From NCBI RefSeq assembly GCF_036226665.1, contig NZ_CP109007.1, positions 3,140,501-3,204,500 of the forward strand: a DNA stretch of 64,000 bases, in the 5' to 3' direction. The position numbers were made by a program, and so were the translations under genes. Below the pieces are notes generated by a model that worked only from the letters and a program-made list of their open reading frames with translations, made no database searches and was not told the origin of the DNA. Below, piece after piece: positions 44,471 to 52,579 of the stretch (position 1 is its first letter; the number at the start of each line of letters is the position of its first letter). This DNA is from Streptomyces sp. NBC_00691 (GTDB lineage: Bacteria > Actinomycetota > Actinomycetes > Streptomycetales > Streptomycetaceae).

Positions 44471-45826
44471 TCAGCCCGCCGGCGCGAAGGCCGCGTCCAT
44501 CTTCTTCGCGGCGTCGTCGGCCGCGGCCTCGACGTCCTTACGGCCGCTGACGACCTCCTGGAACATCGTGGGCAGGACGAGGGAGGCGTCGATCTGGCCC
44601 CAGCCGGGGGACGCGGGGACGAACTTCGTTCCGGCGCCGAGGGTGTCGATGAAGGGCTTCACGAAGGGCTGCCGCTGGGCGGCGGCGGTCCGGACGTCCG
44701 TGAACGTGGGGAGGAAGCCCATCGCGTCGAAGAGCTTGCCCTGGGTGTCCTTGCCGGTGAGGGACGTGAGGAGGTCGACGGCGAGGCTGCGGTGGGAGGT
44801 GCTCTTGAGGACGCCGATGTTGTTGCCGCCCGCGAAGGCCGGGGCGATGGAGCCGGGGGTGGTGCCGGGCAGCGGGACGACGGCGTACTTGCCCTTCACG
44901 GTGCCGGCCTCGACGGCGGCGTGGCTGAAGTCGCCGCCGATGGCCATGGCGGCCTTGCCCGAGGCGAAGGCGGTGACGGTGGCGTTGCCGCCCATCTGGG
45001 CACACTTGGCGGCGGGGCAGTTGTCGTCGCCGAAGAGCGAGGTGTACGTGCTGATGCCCTTGCGGGCGGCCTCGCTGTTGACGGCGGCCTTGTACGCGTC
45101 GCCGTTCGCGGTGGCGAGTTCGCCGCCGGCCGCCCAGACGAAGGGCATGGCGCCGTAGGTGTACGCGCCGCCGACGGCGATGCCGTACAGCTCGGGCCTG
45201 GCCTTGCGGATCTTCTTGGCGGTGGAGACGAGTTCGGCCTGGCTCTTGGGGGCGGCGAGGCCGAGTTCCCGGAAGACGTCGGTGCGGTAGTAGAGGGCCC
45301 GGACGCCGACGAACAGCGGGGCGCCGTAGACCTTTCCCCCGACGGTGACGGACTGCCGGGCGGTCGGGTCGGTGTCCTTGGCCTCGTCCCAGGCGCCGAA
45401 CTCGGCGCTGATGTCGGCGAGTCCGCCGTCCTTGACGTATCCGGCGGTGTCGGTGTTGCCGTACTCGATGAGGTCGGGCGCGGACTTGGGGTCGTTGAAG
45501 GCGGCCTTGACGCGCTGGGCGCGGGTCTCGACGGGTATGTACTCGACCTCGACCTTCGCGCCCTGGTGCCGCTTCTCGAAGGCGGCGACGGCCTGCGAGA
45601 CGACCTGCTCCTTGGGCTTGTTGCTCACCTCCTGGAAGAGCCAGACCCGCAGGGTGCCGGTCTTCTCGTCCGCCGTGGCCTTGCCGTCGGACGTCTGGGG
45701 CGCGCAGGCCGTGGCGGTCAGACCGGCCAGCACGAGCGCGGCGGCCGAGGCGGTGAGGCGGGCGGTGACGGGGGTCCCCCCTGCTCGGACGGGGCCGAGG
45801 GCTCGGGGGAGGGCAGGAAGCTTCAT
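44471..45826 (-). CDS. Sugar-binding lipoprotein of an ABC transporter
   Basis: A 451-residue extracellular solute-binding protein (family 1). A signal peptide (ASAALVLAGLTATAC) ends at a lipobox Cys, followed by a Gly/Lys linker and the mature start GTLRVWLFQE. Family features include YIPVETRAQRVKAAFNDPKSAPDLIEYGNTDTAGY and VYGAPLFVGVRALYYRTDVFRELGL. Start ATG has GGAGGGG upstream. A DasR-like site about 100 bp upstream and the GH20 gene downstream point to N-acetylglucosamine or chito-oligosaccharides as substrate; this is inferred. Confidence 0.9.
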   Translation of the reverse strand: MKLPALPRALGPVRAGGTPVTARLTASAAALVLAGLTATACAPQTSDGKATADEKTGTLRVWLFQEVSNKPKEQVVSQAVAAFEKRHQGAKVEVEYIPVETRAQRVKAAFNDPKSAPDLIEYGNTDTAGYVKDGGLADISAEFGAWDEAKDTDPTARQSVTVGGKVYGAPLFVGVRALYYRTDVFRELGLAAPKSQAELVSTAKKIRKARPELYGIAVGGAYTYGAMPFVWAAGGELATANGDAYKAAVNSEAARKGISTYTSLFGDDNCPAAKCAQMGGNATVTAFASGKAAMAIGGDFSHAAVEAGTVKGKYAVVPLPGTTPGSIAPAFAGGNNIGVLKSTSHRSLAVDLLTSLTGKDTQGKLFDAMGFLPTFTDVRTAAAQRQPFVKPFIDTLGAGTKFVPASPGWGQIDASLVLPTMFQEVVSGRKDVEAAADDAAKKMDAAFAPAG

Positions 45827-45847
45827 GACGGATCCCCTCCGGATGCG

Positions 45848-45897
45848 TGCGTTGCAACATGCGCAATGCGCGTTTCGTTCTGCACAACACGCGTGAG
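45848..45897. promoter_or_regulatory. Candidate operator/promoter region with TTGC-GCAA elements
   Basis: Just upstream of the binding-protein start lies GTTGCAACATGCGCAATGCG and then GTTCTGCACAACACGCG. They contain repeated TTGC/GCAA and GTTG/CAAC half-sites that could bind a LacI- or ROK-type repressor or form the core promoter. No such regulator gene is adjacent, so the assignment is weak. Confidence 0.35.
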
Positions 45898-45924
45898 ATT
45901 AGGCGCGCCTCCGGTGGCCCGACA

Positions 45925-45940
45925 AGAGGTCTCGACCACC
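45925..45940. promoter_or_regulatory. Candidate DasR-responsive element (dre)
   Basis: AGAGGTCTCGACCACC contains the symmetric core GGTC-TC-GACC and matches the remembered dre consensus ACTGGTCTAGACCACT at 12 of 16 positions. It lies about 100 bp upstream of the binding-protein ATG. DasR is the GlcNAc-responsive GntR-type regulator of Streptomyces, and the operon encodes a hexosaminidase and sugar uptake, so the site fits its context. Confidence 0.65.
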
Positions 45941-46035
45941 TCAACCACTCCGTGACCGGCGAACGCACCCTGTGCAACGGCTCCGAGCCCCGCAGAACGG
46001 GAACGGCCCCCGTCCACGCGCCCCGGAGAACGAGA

Positions 46036-46079
46036 ACGGCCCCCGTCACGCGTACCGGAGTACGCGTGACGGGGGCCGT
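46036..46079. terminator. Very strong terminator, perfect 20-bp stem
   Basis: ACGGCCCCCGTCACGCGTAC (46036-46055) pairs perfectly with its inverse at 46060-46079 around a four-base loop CGGA. It lies 28 bp beyond the DUF3039 gene stop on the minus strand and upstream of the sugar operon, insulating the two. A partial copy of the left arm (AACGGCCCCCGTCCACGCG) lies just before it. Confidence 0.85.
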
Positions 46080-46107
46080 CCCCGACGTTCAGGACGTCAG
46101 GACGCCT

Positions 46108-46395
46108 CTACTTGTCCTTGCCGCCCTTGTCCTTGTCGCCTCCACCGGCGCCCATGGATTCGTAGATCTCCTTGCACATCGGACAGACCGGGTACTTCTT
46201 GGGGTCGCGCCCCGGCACCCAGACCTTTCCGCACAGCGCCACGACGGGCGTGCCGTCGAGGGCGCTCGCCATGATCTTGTCCTTCTGGACGTAATGGGCG
46301 TAGCGCTCGTGGTCGCCGTCACCGTGGGACACCTGCGGCGTCGGCTCGACGAGGGTTCCCGTACCTGCCCCGCGCTCGGGCTCGAGAGTGCTCAT
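46108..46395 (-). CDS. DUF3039 family protein
   Basis: A 95-residue protein typical of actinobacteria. The core is HYVQKDKIMASALDGTPVVALCGKVWVPGRDPKKYPVCPMCKEIYE. Three Cys (one in ALCGKVW and the C-P-M-C pair) with the HxxY region could bind zinc. The C-terminus is a Gly/Lys/Asp tail (GGDKDKGGKDK). The frame extends upstream to 46629, but ATG 46395 begins the conserved part. Function is unknown; a zinc-ribbon-like role is inferred from the Cys pattern. Confidence 0.88.
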   Translation of the reverse strand: MSTLEPERGAGTGTLVEPTPQVSHGDGDHERYAHYVQKDKIMASALDGTPVVALCGKVWVPGRDPKKYPVCPMCKEIYESMGAGGGDKDKGGKDK

Positions 46396-46448
46396 GGGAC
46401 CCAAGGGTACCCACGCCCGGGACGGGACAGAGCCCTCCGTGGCGGCGG

Positions 46449-47672
46449 TCACGGGGCGTCCGTGGCCGCCGGAGCGGAGCGCTTCCAGCGGGCGGGGATC
46501 CGGCGGACGAGCCAGCGGTTGGCCGGCTCCTCGACGAAGCGGTAGAGAGCCCAGGACATCACGAGGATGACGAGGCCCATCCCGAGCATGGTGAAGAGCG
46601 CCGAGTCCCGGTCGGGGATCCGGCCCCACTCGTAGGTGGCGAGGCGGCTGACCGAGTGGTGCAGCAGGTAGAAGCTGTACGACCAGACGCCGAGCAGGAT
46701 GAGCGGCTTCTTGTTGAGGACGCCCTTGTGGCCCGCGAGCTCACGCTGGACGAACGCGATGATGATCAGCGCGGCGAGCACGGCCAGGGTCGGCCGCAGC
46801 GTGTACTCCAGCTGCGCGTCGTAGGCCGAGGACAGGCGCTCCCGCAGCTCGAAGTAGGCGTAGACGTACACGCCGAGCAGGGCCAGCGGCACGATCGGGC
46901 GCAACGGCACCCGCAGACCGCGGCGGATCAGCAGGGCGACGGTCATGCCGAGGAGGAACTGCGGCAGGTAGACGGCGGGGTGCCGCATGACCCAGCGGGC
47001 CGTCTCGGAGTCGAGGTTGTCGAAGGACCACCAGGCGACGGCCCACATCGCGAGGAGACCCGCGACGGTCAGCCCGACCAGGAGCGGGGTGCGCATCCGG
47101 ACGACGAAGCGGGCGAGCAGTGGGAAGAGCGCGTAGAAGAGGATCTCGACGCTGAGCGTCCAGGTGACCGGGTTGCCGGGCAGGGTCGGCGTGGCCTCCG
47201 GGAGCCAGTTCTGGACCAGGAAGAGCGACGCGATGAACGACTTCCACTCGACGGCCTCGTCGGCGCGCACGTAGAAGACGTAGTAGGCCAGCACCGCCGC
47301 GACCAGGGTCGCCGGCCAGATGCGCGCGACCCGGCGGATGTAGAAGGCGATCGGGTGCTCGTACGGCTTGTACACCCAGGTCAGCAGGAAGCCCGAGAGG
47401 ACGAAGAAGAACGTGACGCCGTGGGCGCCCATCTCCGAGTACGGGAAGATGGACGGCGCCCGGCCGAAGCCCGTCTTGCCGCCGACTCCGGTGAAGTGGT
47501 GCGCGAACACGGCGAAGGCCGCGAAGAACCTCAGACTCGTCAGCGAGTCGAGGCGAGGGGGAAGCGCGGATCCGACCGACCCGTCGGCCTGCTTCGGGAC
47601 CCGGCCGACCCGGGTGGCGGTTATGACAGGCACGTGTCTTCTCTTGATCGTCTGGGCGCGAGTGATGCGCAC
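46449..47672 (-). CDS. Membrane acyltransferase, family 3 (OafA/YrhL type)
   Basis: A 407-residue multi-pass protein with about ten helices. Family motifs are SLTSLRFFAAFAVFAHHF (the RFFAAxxVFxHH active-site region with tandem His), GVTFFFVLSGFLLTW and FYIRRVARIWPATLV. The C-terminal RFVEEPANRWL (R-x-x-E-x-P) is also diagnostic. Such enzymes transfer acetyl or succinyl groups onto cell-surface sugars or small molecules. The start is uncertain: GTG 47672, or GTG 47633 next to an AGAGAAG ribosome site. Confidence 0.9.
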   Translation of the reverse strand: MRITRAQTIKRRHVPVITATRVGRVPKQADGSVGSALPPRLDSLTSLRFFAAFAVFAHHFTGVGGKTGFGRAPSIFPYSEMGAHGVTFFFVLSGFLLTWVYKPYEHPIAFYIRRVARIWPATLVAAVLAYYVFYVRADEAVEWKSFIASLFLVQNWLPEATPTLPGNPVTWTLSVEILFYALFPLLARFVVRMRTPLLVGLTVAGLLAMWAVAWWSFDNLDSETARWVMRHPAVYLPQFLLGMTVALLIRRGLRVPLRPIVPLALLGVYVYAYFELRERLSSAYDAQLEYTLRPTLAVLAALIIIAFVQRELAGHKGVLNKKPLILLGVWSYSFYLLHHSVSRLATYEWGRIPDRDSALFTMLGMGLVILVMSWALYRFVEEPANRWLVRRIPARWKRSAPAATDAP

Positions 47673-47785
47673 AATGGCTCAGGAAAGTCGGCTCATCGTA
47701 CGCATCGTGTCCTCGATCGGACACACGTGCGTACCCAGGAGTTCACCCGTCGGCGCGCCGGACAGCGCCCACCAGCGCCGTCGCC

Positions 47786-48346
47786 TCAGTTCAGCGAGGG
47801 ATCGTCCGGGTACGTCGCGATCATCGCGAGGTCACCGCGCTGCCGCCGGAGGACCTGCCGCCAGAGCGACTCGGGCTGCGGCGAGGAGACGTCGCCGGGC
47901 TCCGACTCGACCACGTACCAGGCCCCGTCGCCGAGCTCGGTCTCCAGCTGGCCGGGGCCCCAGCCCGCGTACCCGGCGAAGATCCGCAGCGAGCCCAGGG
48001 CCGGCCCGAGCAGCTCGGGCGGGGTCTCCAGGTCGACCAGGCCGATCGCCCCGTACACCCGCCGCCAGCCGAGCGGGCCCTCGTCGCCGGGGATCACGGC
48101 GACGCCGAGCGCGGCGTCGAGGGAGACGGGGCCGCCCTGGAAGACGACCCCGGGTTCGCCGGCGAGGCCTGCCCAGGGGGCGAGGATGTCGCCGACGGTC
48201 ACCGGCGTCGGCCTGTTGAGGACCACACCGAGAGAGCCCTCGTCGTCGTGGTCGAGCAACAGCACCACCGCACGGTCGAAATTCGGGTCCGCGAGGGCGG
48301 GGGTGGCGACGAGCAGCCGTCCTGTGAGCGAGGACACCTCGGTCAT
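47786..48346 (-). CDS. YqgE/AlgH family protein
   Basis: A 186-residue protein of the UPF0301 family. The signature LTGRLLVATPALADPNFDRAVVLLLDHDDEGSLGVVLNRPTPV fills residues 6-48, and later GPVSLDAALGV, YAGWGPGQLETELGDGAWYVVESEPGDV match the conserved core. The molecular function is unknown. The start is the ATG at 48346 (MTEVSSLTG); a GTG-type upstream start at 48355 is possible. Confidence 0.9.
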   Translation of the reverse strand: MTEVSSLTGRLLVATPALADPNFDRAVVLLLDHDDEGSLGVVLNRPTPVTVGDILAPWAGLAGEPGVVFQGGPVSLDAALGVAVIPGDEGPLGWRRVYGAIGLVDLETPPELLGPALGSLRIFAGYAGWGPGQLETELGDGAWYVVESEPGDVSSPQPESLWRQVLRRQRGDLAMIATYPDDPSLN

Positions 48347-48661
48347 GCGACACATGATCCCGCATCTTCGGCGTTCGCGGGCGGTCTCGGACGGTACGGA
48401 GGGACCCGGTGTCCGGAACTCGCCGACCGCCGCAGATCAGAGGGGACGGGGCGGGGCCGTGACGGCGCCCGGGCGGCACAAGCGGACGGTAACGCTCCGC
48501 AAGATCACGGGAACAGAGGGTGTTGTGCCGAATTCATTACATCTGACAGGCCCCCCGAGGCACCCAAGAGAGGTCTCATGGCCCCTTACCCTTTTCACTG
48601 GCCACCCGACCGACCCTCCCCCTAGCTGCGCAGGGGGGACCCCCACCGGAACGCGAGATTC
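48347..48661. promoter_or_regulatory. Divergent intergenic region before murA
   Basis: A 315-bp gap with the yqgE promoter at its left and the murA leader at its right. The segment GAATTCATTACATCT (48526-48540) is unusually A+T-rich and is the best place for the murA promoter. Near 48615-48640 a C-rich arm TCCCCCT faces AGGGGGGA across a short loop, a possible leader hairpin. The murA ribosome site is GGAACGCGAG. No gene is visible. Confidence 0.35.
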
Positions 48662-50008
48662 ATGACCGGCACAGACAGCCATGATGTACTGCTCGTCCAT
48701 GGCGGAACCCCGCTGGAGGGCGAGATCCGCGTCCGCGGCGCGAAGAACCTCGTGCCCAAGGCGATGGTCGCCGCCCTCCTCGGCAGCGGCCCCAGCCGCC
48801 TGCGCAACGTGCCCGACATCCGTGACGTCCGGGTGGTCCGCGGACTGCTCCAGCTGCACGGGGTGACGGTCCGTCCGGGCGAGGAGCCCGGCGAGCTCGT
48901 CCTCGACCCGACGCACGTCGAGTCGGCGAACGTCGCCGACATCGATGCCCACGCCGGTTCGTCCCGCATCCCGATCCTCTTCTGCGGCCCGCTGCTGCAC
49001 CGCCTCGGCCACGCCTTCATCCCGGGCCTCGGCGGCTGCGACATCGGCGGCCGGCCCATCGACTTCCACTTCGACGTGCTGCGCCAGTTCGGCGCCACCA
49101 TCGAGAAGCGGGCGGACGGGCAGTACCTGGAGGCCCCGCAGCGTCTTCGCGGTTGCAAGATCCGGCTGCCGTACCCCTCGGTCGGTTCGACCGAGCAGGT
49201 GCTGCTGACGGCGGTGCTCGCCGAGGGCGTCACCGAGCTGTCGAACGCCGCCGTGGAGCCCGAGATCGAGGACCTCATCTGCGTGCTGCAGAAGATGGGC
49301 GCGATCATCTCCATGGACACCGACCGGACCATCCGGATCACCGGTGTCGACCGCCTCGACGGCTACACCCACCGGGCGCTCCCGGACCGCCTGGAGGCGG
49401 CCTCCTGGGCGTCCGCGGCGCTCGCGACCGAGGGCAACATCTACGTGCGCGGCGCCCAGCAGCGCTCGATGATGACCTTCCTCAACACCTACCGGAAGGT
49501 GGGTGGCGCCTTCGAGATCGACGACGAGGGCATCCGCTTCTGGCACCCGGGCGGCTCGCTCAACGCGATCCACCTGGAGACGGACGTGCACCCCGGCTTC
49601 CAGACGGACTGGCAGCAGCCGCTGGTCGTGGCCCTGACGCAGGCCTCCGGCCTCTCCATCGTCCACGAGACGGTGTACGAGTCCCGGCTCGGCTTCACCT
49701 CCGCGCTCAACCAGATGGGCGCTCACATCCAGCTGTACCGCGAGTGCCTCGGCGGTTCCGACTGCCGCTTCGGGCAGCGCAACTTCCTCCACTCGGCGGT
49801 CGTGTCCGGACCGACGAAGCTCCAGGGCGCCGATCTGGTCATCCCCGACCTGCGCGGCGGCTTCTCGTACCTGATCGCGGCGCTCGCGGCACAGGGCACC
49901 TCCCGCGTGCACGGCATCGAGCTGATCAACCGCGGCTACGAGAACTTCATGGAGAAGCTCGTCGAGCTCGGCGCCAAGGTCGAGCTCCCGGGCAGCGCGC
50001 TGGTCTGA
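48662..50008 (+). CDS. murA: UDP-N-acetylglucosamine 1-carboxyvinyltransferase
   Basis: Transfers enolpyruvate from PEP to UDP-GlcNAc, the first committed step of peptidoglycan synthesis. The 448-residue length and six-fold repeat fold match MurA. The start has the KNLVPKAMVAALL motif (Lys near 27) and the catalytic Cys126 lies in GLGGCDIGGRPIDFH, so fosfomycin should be able to bind. It is followed by a terminator shared with the convergent hupA gene. Confidence 0.95.
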   Translation: MTGTDSHDVLLVHGGTPLEGEIRVRGAKNLVPKAMVAALLGSGPSRLRNVPDIRDVRVVRGLLQLHGVTVRPGEEPGELVLDPTHVESANVADIDAHAGSSRIPILFCGPLLHRLGHAFIPGLGGCDIGGRPIDFHFDVLRQFGATIEKRADGQYLEAPQRLRGCKIRLPYPSVGSTEQVLLTAVLAEGVTELSNAAVEPEIEDLICVLQKMGAIISMDTDRTIRITGVDRLDGYTHRALPDRLEAASWASAALATEGNIYVRGAQQRSMMTFLNTYRKVGGAFEIDDEGIRFWHPGGSLNAIHLETDVHPGFQTDWQQPLVVALTQASGLSIVHETVYESRLGFTSALNQMGAHIQLYRECLGGSDCRFGQRNFLHSAVVSGPTKLQGADLVIPDLRGGFSYLIAALAAQGTSRVHGIELINRGYENFMEKLVELGAKVELPGSALV

Positions 50009-50091
50009 CCGGTCCGTCCGCGCGCGGGGACCCGCCTCCCCGCGCGCGGACCCGGCGTCCGACCGCGTCAACGGGCCTCTGACGGGCAAAC

Positions 50092-50130
50092 GAAAGGGCG
50101 GCCACCCCCTGACAGGGTGGCCGCCCTTTC
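50092..50130. terminator. Bidirectional terminator between murA and hupA
   Basis: A perfect 16-bp stem, GAAAGGGCGGCCACCC (50092-50107) with GGGTGGCCGCCCTTTC (50115-50130), with a seven-base loop and A/T at the stem base on both sides. It lies between two convergent genes and serves both. Confidence 0.88.
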
Positions 50131-50166
50131 CGTGCCTCCAGGCTGCCTTACGCGGCCTTGGCGGCC

Positions 50167-50448
50167 TTACTTGCCCTTGGCGGCTTCCTTGAGCTTCGAG
50201 CCCGCGGAGACCTTCACGCTGTAGCCGGCCGGGATGTTGATCGGGTCGCCGGTCTGCGGGTTACGAGCGGTGCGAGCGGCACGGTGGGTGCGCTCGAAGG
50301 TCAGGAAGCCGGGGATGGTGACCTTCTCGTCGCCCTTGGCGACGACCTCACCGACGGTCTCGGCGAGAGCGGCCAGCACGGCGTCGGCGTCCTTGCGGGT
50401 CACCTCGGCGCGGTCGGCCAGGGCGGCCACCAGCTCACTGCGGTTCAT
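50167..50448 (-). CDS. hupA: HU-type nucleoid protein HupA
   Basis: A 93-residue HU DNA-binding protein. It begins MNRSELVAALADRAEVTRKDADAVLAALAE and carries the beta-arm signature GFLTFERTHRAARTARNPQTGDPINIPA, which bends DNA. It lacks the Lys/Ala-rich tail of the sporulation HU (HupS), so it is the vegetative HupA. ATG 50448 has GGGAG upstream; the frame extends upstream without one. Confidence 0.93.
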   Translation of the reverse strand: MNRSELVAALADRAEVTRKDADAVLAALAETVGEVVAKGDEKVTIPGFLTFERTHRAARTARNPQTGDPINIPAGYSVKVSAGSKLKEAAKGK

Positions 50449-50760
50449 GTTGTTACTCCCGTGTTCTTCTTGCCTGTGAGGCGTGCCACGCGGCGGAAGC
50501 CGCGTGATTGGGTACAGCGAAGCCGATGCTGCCAGGGCCTTCGGACAGTCCCCGGACCCGGGTCTAATGACAGACCCTCGCGCCCAAACACGCATCCTGC
50601 CCCCACCAGCGGCGGGAACGCCAATCCGGCACCCCCTGGGGTCACACGAAAAGCGCCAGAGCCCCGTGGTGGTGACGTTCTGTCGACTCCACGAAAACCA
50701 TACGGAGCCGAAAAGCCACCCTAAAGGCGGGTTTACGGCTCCGCGAATCGCGACGCGCCG
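50449..50760. other. Gene-free stretch between hupA and malic enzyme gene
   Basis: A 312-bp gap. It holds the hupA promoter near its left end and the 3' flank of the malic enzyme gene at its right. An imperfect hairpin (GGAGCCG at 50704-50710 with CGGCTCC at 50736-50742) lies about 20 bp past the malic enzyme stop and is its likely terminator. No gene or other RNA was recognised. Confidence 0.45.
50704..50742 (-). terminator. Probable terminator of the malic enzyme gene
   Basis: Seven-base outer stem GGAGCCG/CGGCTCC enclosing a smaller inner GCC/GGC pairing and A-rich bulges (AAAA, TTTA). It is weaker than the other terminators in the window but correctly placed after the gene. Confidence 0.5.
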
Positions 50761-52191
50761 TCAGCGCCCAGTCGCCGCAGGGCCGCCGGCCGCCGCCTTC
50801 GCCGCGTTGCGCACGGCTCCGGCGACCGCACCCGCGACCTTGTCGTTGAAGACCGACGGGATGATGTAGTTCGGATTCAGCTCGTCCTCGGTGACGACGT
50901 CGGCGAGGGCCGTGGCGGCCGCCAGCATCATCTCCGTGTTGACGGTACGGGACTGGGCGTCGAGGAGACCGCGGAAGACACCCGGGAAGACCAGCACGTT
51001 GTTGATCTGGTTCGGGAAGTCCGAGCGGCCCGTGGCGACGACGGCGGCCGTCTGGCGCGCGGCGGCCGGGTCGACCTCCGGGTCGGGGTTCGCGAGCGCG
51101 AAGACGATCGCGCCCTCCGCCATCGCGGCGACGTCGTCCGCGCCCAGCAGGTTCGGGGCCGAGACGCCGATGAAGACGTCCGCGCCCACCACGGCCTGCT
51201 TGAGGGTGCCGGTGACGCCCTCCGGGTTGGTGTTGTCGGCGATCCACCGCAGCGGGGTGCCGGGGGCGGCGTCGACGAGGTCCTCACGGCCCGCGTGCAC
51301 GACGCCGTGGATGTCGGCGACGACGGCGTGCTTGACGCCCGCGGCGATGAGCAGCTTGAGGATGGCCGTACCGGCGGCGCCGGCACCGGACATGACGACC
51401 CGTACGTCACCGATGCCCTTGTTGACCACGCGGAGCGCGTTGGTGAGGGCGGCGAGGACGACGATGGCGGTGCCGTGCTGGTCGTCGTGGAAGACCGGGA
51501 TGTCGAGGGCCTCGCGCAGCCGGGCCTCGATCTCGAAGCAGCGGGGCGCGGAGATGTCCTCGAGGTTGATGCCCGCGAAGCCGGGGGCGATGGCCTTGAC
51601 GATGGCGACGATCTCGTCGGTGTCCTGCGTGTCGAGGCAGATCGGCCAGGCGTCGATGCCGGCGAAGCGCTTGAAGAGCGCGGCCTTGCCCTCCATGACG
51701 GGCAGGGAGGCCATCGGGCCGATGTTGCCGAGGCCGAGGACGGCGGAGCCGTCGGTGACGACCGCGACCGAGTTGCGCTTGATGGTGAGGCGGCGGGCGT
51801 CCTCGGGGTTCTCGGCGATCGCCATGCACACCCGGGCGACGCCCGGGGTGTAGATCATGGAGAGGTCGTCACGGTTGCGGATGGGGTGCTTGGACGCCAT
51901 CTCGATCTTGCCGCCGAGGTGCATCAGGAACGTACGGTCGGAGACCTTGCCGAGGACGACGCCCTCGATGGTGCGCAGCTGCGCGACGATCTCGTCGGCG
52001 TGCGCCGTGGAGGTCGCGGCGATGGTGACGTCGATACGGAGCTTCTCGTGGCCGGAGGCGGTCACGTCGAGGCCGGTGACGGATCCGCCGTGGGACTCCA
52101 CCGCCGTGGTGAGCTGGGAGACCGCGGTTCCGCTCGCGGGAACCTCCAGCCGGACCGTCATCGAGTACGAGACGCTGGGCGCCGTTGCCAT
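50761..52191 (-). CDS. NAD(P)-dependent malic enzyme with N-terminal ACT domain
   Basis: Oxidatively decarboxylates malate to pyruvate. The 476-residue protein starts with an ACT-like regulatory domain (~10-90: SMTVRLEVPASGTAVSQLTTAVESHGGSVTGLDV). The malic enzyme core shows MIYTPGVARVCMAIAENP, GSAVLGLGNIGPMASLPVMEGKAALF, metal-binding FEIEARLREALDIPVFHDDQHGTAIV, and the Rossmann motif GAGAAG. The ACT domain suggests allosteric control by an amino acid. A structured RNA candidate and an inverted repeat lie upstream. Confidence 0.92.
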   Translation of the reverse strand: MATAPSVSYSMTVRLEVPASGTAVSQLTTAVESHGGSVTGLDVTASGHEKLRIDVTIAATSTAHADEIVAQLRTIEGVVLGKVSDRTFLMHLGGKIEMASKHPIRNRDDLSMIYTPGVARVCMAIAENPEDARRLTIKRNSVAVVTDGSAVLGLGNIGPMASLPVMEGKAALFKRFAGIDAWPICLDTQDTDEIVAIVKAIAPGFAGINLEDISAPRCFEIEARLREALDIPVFHDDQHGTAIVVLAALTNALRVVNKGIGDVRVVMSGAGAAGTAILKLLIAAGVKHAVVADIHGVVHAGREDLVDAAPGTPLRWIADNTNPEGVTGTLKQAVVGADVFIGVSAPNLLGADDVAAMAEGAIVFALANPDPEVDPAAARQTAAVVATGRSDFPNQINNVLVFPGVFRGLLDAQSRTVNTEMMLAAATALADVVTEDELNPNYIIPSVFNDKVAGAVAGAVRNAAKAAAGGPAATGR

Positions 52192-52274
52192 GGCCGACTT
52201 CCTCTGCTTTTCCTGAGCTTCGTTGCTACGCCGCCCCGGCTGGTTGCCCGGCGGCGCCCTCCGATGGTCGCACC

Positions 52275-52293
52275 TACCTGCCGGTAGCAGGTA
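52275..52293. promoter_or_regulatory. Inverted repeat TACCTGC-N5-GCAGGTA upstream of the malic enzyme gene
   Basis: A perfect 7-bp dyad (52275-52281 and 52287-52293), 84 bp before the malic enzyme start. An A+T-rich segment with the dyad GGAAAGTAGTTTCC follows at about 52314-52327. Together they look like the operator and promoter of this gene. The 388-bp gap 52192-52579 holds no convincing protein gene; it also contains the candidate small RNA listed separately. Confidence 0.45.
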
Positions 52294-52355
52294 ATGCGGT
52301 CATTTTGTTTTCGGAAAGTAGTTTCCACCATACGAGAAGCGTCCGGGAAGCAGAA

Positions 52356-52500
52356 GAGGTCCCCGTCACCAGCGGTGACGGGGACCTCAACTTCGTACAT
52401 ACGTCTAAGTGGCACCGACCCGCCATGCTCGCCTCGCGGCAAGTGGTCCCTCAGAGGGACGAAGGTTGGGCCCGGGGGCTTGGATCGAGCCGGTGCCACG
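52356..52500 (-). ncRNA. Candidate small structured RNA between helD and malic enzyme gene
   Basis: On the minus strand GTGGCACCG (52499-52491) pairs perfectly with CGGTGCCAC (52417-52409), closing an ~80-base domain. Inside are hairpins GUCCC-UCUGA-GGGAC (52460-52446) and CUUGCC-GCGA-GGCGAG (52443-52428), the latter with a GNRA loop. The domain is followed by a perfect 15-bp terminator stem (52388-52374 with 52370-52356) and a U-rich tail (TTCTGCTTC). A GGAAT-N18-GTT promoter places +1 at the first base of the closing stem. It reads as a ~145-nt independent RNA; an attenuating leader of the malic enzyme gene is the alternative. Confidence 0.55.
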
Positions 52501-52508
52501 ACAAGGCT

Positions 52509-52534
52509 AACAAACCACCCTGGTCGGTGATTCC
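52509..52534 (-). promoter_or_regulatory. GGAAT-N18-GTT promoter, SigR type
   Basis: On the minus strand GGAAT (52534-52530) is followed after exactly 18 bases by GTT (52511-52509). This matches the promoter form recognised by the Streptomyces thiol-oxidative-stress sigma factor SigR. The expected start is about ten bases downstream, where the structured RNA begins. Confidence 0.55.
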
Positions 52535-52579
52535 AGCGCCACAGGTTGACCTGAAATCGGCGTCTCCCGCCCCGCGGGA

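Noticed and set aside
45848..45897. Shared TTGCAA motif linking the sugar operon to the ArsR-type operator at 14388
   Set aside because: Only short six-base similarity; the arrangements differ and the sequence TTGCAA is too short to claim one regulator.
50158..50724. 188-residue plus-strand frame opposite hupA
   Set aside because: Antisense of hupA and its promoter with no plausible start or product.
52158..52499. 113-residue minus-strand frame across the helD/malic enzyme gap
   Set aside because: Third codon positions are not G/C-biased in its A+T-rich part, it overlaps the malic enzyme start and contains the terminator hairpin; the region is better read as RNA and promoter.
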